20,404 nt of DNA. Source: CAYMSA01 sp964392965 (GTDB lineage Bacteria; Actinomycetota; Coriobacteriia; Anaerosomatales; Anaerosomataceae). The notes beneath the pieces are model-generated. The model had not been told where the DNA came from. It did not search any database and worked only from the letters and a program-made list of their open reading frames with translations. Shown one piece after another: positions 14,240-20,404 of this stretch (its first letter is position 1; each line of letters starts with the position of its first letter). The stretch lies in NCBI GenBank assembly GCA_964392965.1, contig CAYMSA010000027.1, positions 1 through 20,404 on the forward strand, written 5' to 3'. The translations under genes and the position numbers were made by a program.

Positions 14240-14248
14240 TGGTATCAT
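14240..14248 (+). promoter_or_regulatory. Possible extended -10 promoter for thyX
   Basis: TGG-TATCAT forms an extended -10 whose hexamer is identical to that of rpmE, 45 nt before the thyX GTG. No -35 is seen. The predicted start would fall inside the following hairpin, so either the promoter or the hairpin may be fortuitous. Confidence 0.4.
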
Positions 14249-14276
14249 CGAGAAGGCGGGAGTACCCGCCTTCTCG
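14249..14276 (+). terminator. Terminator hairpin after rpmE
   Basis: CGAGAAGGCGGG (14249-14260) pairs perfectly over 12 bp with CCCGCCTTCTCG (14265-14276) across a 4-nt loop, followed by TTTCG. It lies 33 nt after the rpmE stop and 6 nt before the thyX AGGAGG. Most likely it ends the rpmE mRNA; it could also be a structured thyX leader. Confidence 0.65.
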
Positions 14277-14292
14277 TTTCGTAGGAGGCCAC

Positions 14293-14976
14293 GTGGATAT
14301 CCGGCTGCTGAACCATACTCCGGACCCCGAGCGGGCCATCGCAGCGGCTGCCCGGCTCTGTTACGCGCCGACGGGCGCTGCGGACCTGCTTGAGCGCATG
14401 TCCGACGCCGACGTGCGGCGGGTCCTGAAGACGATCATCACCTCGGGGCACACTTCGGCGCTGGAGCACGCGAGCTACACGTTCGCGGTCGATGGCGTCT
14501 CCCGGGCGATGACCCATCAGTTGGTCAGGCACCGGATCGCGAGTTTCAACCAGCAGTCTCAGCGATACGTGACCTACTCGGCCAGGCCGGCCTTCGTCGT
14601 GCCACCCTCGGTGGCGGCGCAGCCGGAGGCGGTCGAGCGCTTCGAGGCTGCCATGCAGGCCGCCTACGCGTGTTATCGCGAGCTCCTGGATGCCGGTGTG
14701 TCCGCCGAGGACGCCCGTTACGTGCTCCCTAACGCGATGGAGTCGAAGATCGTCATCACGATGAATGTTCGGGAGCTGCTGCACTTCTTCGAACTCCGCT
14801 GCTGCAAACGCGCGCAGTGGGAGATCCGCTCGCTCGCCGAGGGCATGCTCGCCCTGGCGCTTCCTACCGCGCCGTACATCTTCATGGACGCTGGCGCGTC
14901 CTGTCGCCGCGGTCCGTGTCGCGAGGGCGCTATGACCTGCGGGGATCCGTACCCGAGAGCGCCGAGGCGGGAGTAG
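14293..14976 (+). CDS. thyX: Flavin-dependent thymidylate synthase ThyX
   Basis: It makes dTMP from dUMP using FAD, NADPH and methylene-tetrahydrofolate. The 227-aa protein carries the defining ThyX motif RHRIASFNQQSQR (79-91, i.e. RHR-X7-S), preceded by SGHTSALEHASYTF and followed by VLPNAMESKIVITMNVRELLHFFELRCCKRAQWEIR, as in the family. The last 30 residues hold a Cys-rich end (CRRGPCREGAMTC) present in a subset of ThyX proteins. The start GTG at 14293 has AGGAGG only 4 nt upstream; the frame is open back to 14236 but that part crosses the hairpin. It is followed 2 nt later by the DUF1385 gene. The methylene-tetrahydrofolate supplier glyA is at the end of the same window. Confidence 0.96.
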   Translation: MDIRLLNHTPDPERAIAAAARLCYAPTGAADLLERMSDADVRRVLKTIITSGHTSALEHASYTFAVDGVSRAMTHQLVRHRIASFNQQSQRYVTYSARPAFVVPPSVAAQPEAVERFEAAMQAAYACYRELLDAGVSAEDARYVLPNAMESKIVITMNVRELLHFFELRCCKRAQWEIRSLAEGMLALALPTAPYIFMDAGASCRRGPCREGAMTCGDPYPRAPRRE

Positions 14977-14978
14977 CG

Positions 14979-15986
14979 ATGCCGTGCCCCACAACAGACG
15001 CCGACGGTATGCCGGTGAAGCCCACGCACATCGGCGGACAGGCGCTCATGGAAGGCATCATGATGCGCGGCCGGTACAACTGGGCCGTCGCCGTGCGCGA
15101 GCCGTCCGGCACCATCTACACTGAGGAGCACGATCTCGTCTCGGCCAAGGACCGCTACGCGTGGCTGCGCTTGCCGGTGATCAGGGGCGTCTGGAGTTTC
15201 GGTGAGACCCTCGTCCTGGCACTCAAGGCGTTCTCCATCTCGGCCGAGCACTCCGCGCCCACCGGCGAGGGGGAGGCTCAGCCGCTCAGCAGCAAAGACG
15301 TCGGCATCTCGATGATACTCGGGGTCGTGCTCGCGGTCGTCCTCTTCATCGTCGCCCCCGCACTCATCACGAACCTCATCGTCGGTGACTCGCTCGCGCG
15401 TCCGTTCGTCTGGAACGTCGTGGACGGCGTGCTGCGTCTGCTCGTGTTCGTCGGCTACATCTGGGCGATCAGCCGTATGCGCGAGATCCAGCGTGTGTTC
15501 GCCTACCACGGTGCCGAGCACAAGACGATCCATGCGTACGAACGTGGACTGCCTTTCGACACGGACGTGATCCAGCGGTTTCCCACGCTCCATGTCCGCT
15601 GCGGCACGGCCTTCCTCTTGATGGTGATGGTCGTCGCCGTCTTCGTGTTCTCACTCGTGCCAGGCAAGGCCATCCTCGCATCCTGGGGCGTGAGCGGAGG
15701 TCTGTGGGTACTGATCTTCAACATCGGCATCCGTATCGTGCTGCTGCCCCTCATCGCGGGACTCGCGTATGAGATCACGGTGAAGTGGGCAGGCTCTCGG
15801 CCCGACCACCCGTTCGTGAAGGTGCTCCTATGGCCCGGGCTCCAGATGCAGCGCCTCACGACCGCCGAGCCGGATGATTCCATGATCGAGATCGCGGTCA
15901 CTGCCATGAATCTCGTACTCGCCCGGGAGGCCGCTGAGGCACAACGAGTGGTACGCTATGAACAACCGTCCGGAGGATCACTGTAA
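14979..15986 (+). CDS. DUF1385 (YqhQ-type) membrane protein
   Basis: A 335-aa integral membrane protein of a conserved but uncharacterised family. Motifs typical of DUF1385 are HIGGQALMEGIMMRG (17-31), YHGAEHKTIHAYE (176-188) and HVRCGTAFLLM (205-215). Hydrophobic segments lie at about 108-135, 148-165, 210-228 and 236-262, with the conserved His/Glu-rich motif between the second and third. The frame extends upstream into thyX to 14817, but the ATG at 14979 has GGCGGGAG about 5 nt upstream and precedes the conserved start. Members of the family often sit beside rpmE and prfA in Firmicutes and Actinobacteria, hinting at a link to translation or the membrane, but no function is known. Stop is 1 nt before the prfA GTG. 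Confidence 0.9.
   Translation: MPCPTTDADGMPVKPTHIGGQALMEGIMMRGRYNWAVAVREPSGTIYTEEHDLVSAKDRYAWLRLPVIRGVWSFGETLVLALKAFSISAEHSAPTGEGEAQPLSSKDVGISMILGVVLAVVLFIVAPALITNLIVGDSLARPFVWNVVDGVLRLLVFVGYIWAISRMREIQRVFAYHGAEHKTIHAYERGLPFDTDVIQRFPTLHVRCGTAFLLMVMVVAVFVFSLVPGKAILASWGVSGGLWVLIFNIGIRIVLLPLIAGLAYEITVKWAGSRPDHPFVKVLLWPGLQMQRLTTAEPDDSMIEIAVTAMNLVLAREAAEAQRVVRYEQPSGGSL
15949..15957 (+). promoter_or_regulatory. Possible extended -10 for prfA, same motif as the CRISPR repeat end
   Basis: TGG-TACGCT lies 30 nt before the prfA GTG, inside the end of the DUF1385 gene. The 11-mer AGTGGTACGCT (15947-15957) is identical to the last 11 nt of the CRISPR repeat. Transcription would start near 15964, ahead of the GGAGG at 15972-15976. 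No -35 is seen, and coding sequence could produce the match by chance. Confidence 0.3.
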
Positions 15987-15987
15987 C

Positions 15988-17055
<1,068 letters not shown>

Positions 17056-17937
17056 ATGGTCACGCGCGTCTGGACGGTGAGAGACGCGCTGGAGTGGACT
17101 GCCGGCTTCCTGGGCCGAAAGGGCGACGAGCATCCCCGGCGTTCGGCCGAGTGGCTCCTGTCCTCGGCCACAGGGCTCTCTCGCGTCGCGCTCTACGCCT
17201 ACCATGACCGGCCGCTTTCGCCAGAAGAGCGCGCTGTCTACCGCGAACTCGTCGCCCGGCGTGCCGAGGGCATGCCGCTCCAGTACGTGACGGGGGAGAT
17301 GCCGTTCAGGCACCTCGTCGTCACGGTCGAACCCGGCGTGTTCATCCCGCGACCCGAGACGGAAGTCCTTGTCGACGTGGTTCTCGAGCACGTACGCTCT
17401 CTGGATGAGCCGGTCGTCCTGGACCTGTGCACGGGCTCAGGCTGCGTCGCGGTCTCGATCGCAGCGGAGCATCCGGGGGCCACGGTGTGGGCGGTCGACG
17501 CGGATGCGAAGGCCGTGGAGACAACCCGGCGGAACGCAGCTCGCGCAGGGATCGCGGAGCGGGTACATGTAGTACATGGAGACCTCTACGACCAACTCCC
17601 CGAAGACCTGCTCGGGACATTCGACTTCATCGTGTCGAATCCTCCGTACGTTCCGAGCGCGGACCTGCCGGATCTCCCGGCCGAGGTCCTCGGCTTCGAA
17701 CCCCTGCGCGCCCTCGATGGCGGACCCGACGGACTCGCCGTGTTCCGGAGGATCGTGTCCGCTGCCGGGCCGTGGCTCAGCGCCGGTGGAAGTGTGGCGC
17801 TTGAACTTGACGCGGGACGGTTGGCGTCTGCCGGGCACGAGATGGAGCGCTCCTATGAGGCGGTACAGGTTCGCAAGGACCTTGTGGGAAGGGATCGTAT
17901 CGTATACGGACGGAAAGGTAGGGCGATGCAGCGATGA
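17056..17937 (+). CDS. prmC: Release factor glutamine methyltransferase
   Basis: It methylates the glutamine of the release factor GGQ motif using S-adenosylmethionine. The 293-aa protein has an N-terminal helical substrate domain (1-80, ending GMPLQYVTGEMPF), FIPRPETEVLV (97-107), the SAM-binding VLDLCTGSGCVAVSIA (121-136), VDADAKAVE (147-155) and the catalytic NPPY (195-198, in IVSNPPYVPS). The ATG begins on the base after the prfA stop, so translation is probably coupled; no strong separate ribosome binding site is seen. Its stop overlaps the tsaC ATG by 4 nt. A TTG or GTG downstream is possible, but the N-terminal domain supports the first ATG. Confidence 0.96.
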   Translation: MVTRVWTVRDALEWTAGFLGRKGDEHPRRSAEWLLSSATGLSRVALYAYHDRPLSPEERAVYRELVARRAEGMPLQYVTGEMPFRHLVVTVEPGVFIPRPETEVLVDVVLEHVRSLDEPVVLDLCTGSGCVAVSIAAEHPGATVWAVDADAKAVETTRRNAARAGIAERVHVVHGDLYDQLPEDLLGTFDFIVSNPPYVPSADLPDLPAEVLGFEPLRALDGGPDGLAVFRRIVSAAGPWLSAGGSVALELDAGRLASAGHEMERSYEAVQVRKDLVGRDRIVYGRKGRAMQR

Positions 17938-18578
17938 ACAAGGTGATTCACATCGACCCGGAAAACCCCTCGGCGGAAGTGCTGAATTACGCCGCCACGG
18001 TCCTCCGTGACGGGGGCATCATCGTGTTCCCGACCGAGACGGTGTACGGCATCGGCGCTTCCGCTACTTCGTGTATCGGCAGTCAGGAGATCATCGATAT
18101 CAAACGAAGGCCGAAGAACAAGCCCCTTCCCTGGCTCGTGGAGAACGATGACGCGCTCGACCGGTACGGCGTCGACGTCCCCGGGTATGCACATGTGCTC
18201 GCCCGGGCGTTCTGGCCCGGACCGCTGACGATCGTCGTGAAGGCGGGGCCGATGGTCGCCGTCGAGTTCCAGGACGACCGCGGGACCGTGGCGCTGCGCT
18301 CGCCGGACAACTCACTCGTACAGGAGCTCATCCGGGCGACCGGTGCGGCCATCGTGACGACGTCGGCGAACACCGCCGGGCTCCCGCCCGCGACCTCGTT
18401 CGACTCGCTCGAGGAGCGGATCCTCGCCGCCTCCGACCTCGCGCTCGACGGTGGGCTGACGGCGCATCAACTCGCTTCCACCGTCGTGGACTGCACCGGT
18501 GCCGAGCCGGTGGTCACGCGCGTGGGACCGATTACGGCCGAGGAGATCGAGGCGGCCCTGGCGGCACACGCCAGCTGA
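17934..18578 (+). CDS. tsaC: L-threonylcarbamoyladenylate synthase (YrdC/Sua5 family)
   Basis: It makes threonylcarbamoyl-AMP from threonine, bicarbonate and ATP, the first step of the t6A modification at position 37 of ANN-reading tRNAs. At 214 aa it is the short form without the extra Sua5 domain. Motifs are FPTETVYGIG (32-41), KRRPKNKPLPWLV (57-69), FWPGPLTIVV (93-102), LRSPDN (121-126) and TTSANTAGLP (142-151), with STVVD near the end. The GTG/ATG question does not arise: the ATG overlaps the prmC TGA as ATGA. prfA-prmC-tsaC is a common bacterial cluster, and all three act on translation. Symbol sua5 or ywlC would be equally usual. Confidence 0.94.
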   Translation: MNKVIHIDPENPSAEVLNYAATVLRDGGIIVFPTETVYGIGASATSCIGSQEIIDIKRRPKNKPLPWLVENDDALDRYGVDVPGYAHVLARAFWPGPLTIVVKAGPMVAVEFQDDRGTVALRSPDNSLVQELIRATGAAIVTTSANTAGLPPATSFDSLEERILAASDLALDGGLTAHQLASTVVDCTGAEPVVTRVGPITAEEIEAALAAHAS

Positions 18579-18589
18579 GTGCCGCGGAG

Positions 18590-18635
18590 GCACCGGGGCC
18601 GGATACCGCCTTCCGGACGGTTCCGGCTCCGGTGC
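18590..18635 (+). terminator. Long hairpin after tsaC
   Basis: A 14-bp stem (18590-18603 with 18622-18635, one G-U pair) extends through a 1-nt bulge into four more pairs, ACCG with CGGT, around a 9-nt loop. No U-run follows, so it may act with Rho or protect the 3' end of the prfA-prmC-tsaC mRNA. The next -10 box starts 7 nt later. Confidence 0.5.
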
Positions 18636-18642
18636 TATGCGC

Positions 18643-18648
18643 TACAAT
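18643..18648 (+). promoter_or_regulatory. -10 box of rpiB
   Basis: TACAAT differs from consensus by one base and lies 48 nt before the rpiB ATG. TTCCGG (18621-18626) at 16 nt is a weak -35 that overlaps the preceding hairpin. Transcription would start near 18655, in the next inverted repeat. Confidence 0.5.
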
Positions 18649-18651
18649 GTC

Positions 18652-18680
18652 CGGAAGACGGCCCCGCTGGCCGTCTTCCG
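18652..18680 (+). promoter_or_regulatory. Perfect hairpin in the rpiB leader
   Basis: CGGAAGACGGCC (18652-18663) and GGCCGTCTTCCG (18669-18680) form a 12-bp stem with a 5-nt loop, between the -10 box and the AAAGGGAG ribosome binding site. No U-run follows, so it is unlikely to be a terminator. It may shield the mRNA 5' end or affect translation; this is inference. Confidence 0.5.
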
Positions 18681-18696
18681 CGGTGAAAGGGAGTGT

Positions 18697-19158
18697 ATGC
18701 GCGTCTATCTCGGTTCAGACCACGCCGGATTCCCCCTGAAGCAAGAGGTCGGCAGCTGGCTGCGCGACGCCGGGTACGAGGTGGTCGACGTCGGTGTGTA
18801 CTCCGAGGAGTCTCAGGACTACCCCGACTACGCAGCCCTCGTTGCGCGCGGCGTGGCCGCCGGCGATGCTCCCTTCGGCGTTCTCGTGTGCGGCACGGGG
18901 CTCGGCATGGCCATCGCGGCGAACAAGGTCGACGGCGCACGTGCCGTTCAGGTCTCCGACCCGGAGATGGCCCGCATGGCACGCCTCCACAACGATGCCA
19001 ACATCGTCACGCTTCCGGGTCGCCATATCGGCATCGACCGGGCGAGCGAGATACTCGAGGTGTTCTTCGGTACCCGCTTCGAGGGAGGTCGGCACCAACG
19101 TCGTGTCGACAAGATCACCGCACTCGAGAACGGGAGCTCCGCCGAGCCCACCGATTGA
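18697..19158 (+). CDS. rpiB: Ribose-5-phosphate isomerase B
   Basis: It interconverts ribose 5-phosphate and ribulose 5-phosphate in the pentose phosphate pathway. The 153-aa protein begins MRVYLGSDHAGFPLKQ (Asp8 and His9 of the SDHAG motif), has the catalytic Cys65 in VCGTGLGMAIAANKV, and LHNDANIVTLPGRHIG (97-112, with His98 and Asn99), all typical of RpiB. The last 20 or so residues are variable. The frame is open from 18499, but the ATG at 18697 has GGGAG just upstream and starts the conserved region. rpiB-glyA adjacency is common in actinobacteria and Firmicutes. A sugar-isomerase homologue of other specificity is possible, since RpiB and LacAB share these motifs, but no lactose genes are nearby. 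Confidence 0.95.
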   Translation: MRVYLGSDHAGFPLKQEVGSWLRDAGYEVVDVGVYSEESQDYPDYAALVARGVAAGDAPFGVLVCGTGLGMAIAANKVDGARAVQVSDPEMARMARLHNDANIVTLPGRHIGIDRASEILEVFFGTRFEGGRHQRRVDKITALENGSSAEPTD

Positions 19159-19170
19159 GGCACTCCGGGA

Positions 19171-19194
19171 CCGAAGAGCCTACACGGCCTTCGG
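19171..19194 (+). terminator. Hairpin between rpiB and glyA
   Basis: CCGAAG-A-GCC pairs with GGCCTTCGG: nine pairs with one bulged A and a 5-nt loop. It lies 12 nt after the rpiB stop and 37 nt before the glyA ATG. With no U-run it is either a weak rpiB terminator or a glyA leader element. No clear glyA promoter was found. Confidence 0.4.
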
Positions 19195-19231
19195 CACCAC
19201 GACATACCCGTTGTATGAGAGAGGATCACCC

Positions 19232-20404
19232 ATGGCACTGCGGTACCTGCCCACGTCCGACCCCGAACTCGCTGCGGCGGTCGACGCCGAGCTCGCGCGT
19301 CAGCGGGGGACGATAGAGCTCATCGCCTCCGAGAACTTCGTCTCCATGGCGGTGCTCGAGGCGGCGGGTAGTGTGCTCACGAACAAGTACGCCGAAGGAC
19401 TTCCGGGCAAGCGGTACTACGGCGGGTGCGAGCGCGTCGACGTCGTGGAGAACCTCGCGCGTGAGCGCGCCAAGACCCTCTTCGGCGCGGACCACGCGAA
19501 CGTCCAGCCGCACGCGGGCGCGCCCGCGAACCTGGCGGCGTTCTTCGCGTTCCTCGAGCCTGGTGACACCTATCTGGGCATGAATCTCGCCATGGGCGGC
19601 CATCTCACGCACGGGTCGCCCGTGAACTTCTCGGGTAAGTGGTTCAACGTCGTGCCGTATGGCCTGGGGGAGGATGAGCGCATCGACTACGACGCGCTCG
19701 AGCAGCTCGCGCAGGAGCACCGGCCCAAAATGATCATCGCGGGCGCCTCAGCGTATCCGCGCATCATCGATTTCGAACGCTTCGGGCGCATCGCCCGCGA
19801 GGTCGGGGCGGTGCTCATGGTCGACATGGCGCACATCGCCGGTCTTGTGGCAGCCGGCTACCATCCGTCGCCGGTGCCCCATGCCGATGTGGTCACCTCA
19901 ACGACACACAAGACACTCCGGGGTCCGCGCAGCGGCCTCGTGCTCTGCAAGGCCGAGCACGCGGTGGCCATCGACAAGGCGGTCTTCCCCGGCCTTCAGG
20001 GTGGACCTCTCGAGCATATCATCGCCGCGAAGGCCGTCGCGTTCCACGAGGCGATGCAGCCGGAGTTCAAGGAGTACATCGCCCGCGTGATCGAGAACTG
20101 CCGGGTGATGGGGGAGGCGATGGTGGAGGGTGGCCTGCGCCTGGTCTCGGGAGGCACCGACAACCATCTGATCCTCGTCGACCTCCGACCCGCATCCATC
20201 ACCGGCAAGGACGCCGAACATCTGCTCGAGACCGTGGGCTTCACCGTCAACAAGAACGCCATCCCCAACGACCCTGAGAGCCCGTTCGTGACGAGCGGTA
20301 TCCGGGTCGGCTCGGCGGCCATGACGACGCGTGGCTTCGGCGCCGAGGAGGCGCACGCGGTCGGTCGCCTGATCGCCGAGGCCATCTTCAACCGTGCGGA
20401 CGGT
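19232..20404 (+). CDS. glyA: Serine hydroxymethyltransferase, 3' end cut by window
   Basis: It converts serine and tetrahydrofolate to glycine and methylene-tetrahydrofolate, using pyridoxal phosphate. 391 codons are present and open to the last base; the family is usually near 415, so about 25 residues are missing. Visible motifs are IELIASENFVS, NKYAEGLPGKRYYGGCE, MNLAMGGHLTHGSPVNFSG, VDMAHIAGLVAAGYHPSP and TSTTHKTLRGPRSG, whose Lys binds the cofactor. The bacterial PHSGAQAN motif reads PHAGAPAN here; Pro at that place is also seen in eukaryotic enzymes. The ATG has AGAGAGGA about 8 nt upstream. Its product methylene-tetrahydrofolate is the one-carbon donor for ThyX encoded upstream. Confidence 0.96.
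   Translation, partial: MALRYLPTSDPELAAAVDAELARQRGTIELIASENFVSMAVLEAAGSVLTNKYAEGLPGKRYYGGCERVDVVENLARERAKTLFGADHANVQPHAGAPANLAAFFAFLEPGDTYLGMNLAMGGHLTHGSPVNFSGKWFNVVPYGLGEDERIDYDALEQLAQEHRPKMIIAGASAYPRIIDFERFGRIAREVGAVLMVDMAHIAGLVAAGYHPSPVPHADVVTSTTHKTLRGPRSGLVLCKAEHAVAIDKAVFPGLQGGPLEHIIAAKAVAFHEAMQPEFKEYIARVIENCRVMGEAMVEGGLRLVSGGTDNHLILVDLRPASITGKDAEHLLETVGFTVNKNAIPNDPESPFVTSGIRVGSAAMTTRGFGAEEAHAVGRLIAEAIFNRADG

Noticed and set aside
14249..14276. A riboswitch before thyX
   Set aside because: There is only one simple stem in a 76-nt gap; no multi-branch structure of a known riboswitch could be made out.

Overview
The window looks like a piece of a high-GC actinobacterial draft genome, most likely a Coriobacteriia-type lineage. 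That placement is inferred from strong GC bias, frequent GTG/TTG starts and the gene order rho-rpmE-thyX-DUF1385-prfA-prmC-tsaC-rpiB-glyA; no marker phylogeny could be run. A run of exactly 100 N (6636-6735) inside thrB is a scaffold gap, so this is a draft or metagenome assembly.

Region 1 (1-5060) is a complete-looking type II-C CRISPR-Cas9 locus. It has the right-hand end of a 36/30-nt repeat-spacer array (five identical repeats, cut by the window edge), a 14-bp terminator-like hairpin, then leftward cas2, cas1 and a compact cas9 (about 1063 aa, all RuvC and HNH catalytic residues visible). Upstream of cas9, on the same strand, is a tracrRNA locus: its anti-repeat pairs with the repeat as 8 bp, a small bulge and 24 bp, followed by a nexus hairpin and a 12-bp terminator with a U-rich tail. 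No csn2 or cas4 is present. The array reads rightward by repeat polarity and converges on the cas operon. The 3' end of each repeat resembles an extended -10 promoter, as in Neisseria II-C arrays.

Region 2 (5185-13700) is one long rightward series of tightly packed genes. Threonine synthesis comes first (hom, and thrB broken by the gap), then a Wzy/O-antigen-ligase-like membrane protein, a metallophosphoesterase, cyclic 2,3-diphosphoglycerate synthetase, 2-phosphoglycerate kinase, transaldolase and rho. From the metallophosphoesterase to rho, neighbouring genes overlap by 1-4 nt or abut. The synthetase and kinase make a complete predicted route from 2-phosphoglycerate to cyclic 2,3-diphosphoglycerate, a solute best known from thermophilic methanogens. 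The coupled phosphoesterase is a candidate for turning it over.

Region 3 (13701-20404) is translation and central metabolism: rpmE with an unusually long C-terminal tail, thyX, a DUF1385 membrane protein, prfA and its methyltransferase prmC, tsaC for tRNA t6A, rpiB, and glyA cut by the window end. Several leaders here carry a -10 hexamer followed almost at once by a perfect GC-rich hairpin and then the ribosome binding site.

No tRNA, rRNA, insertion sequence or prophage was recognised.
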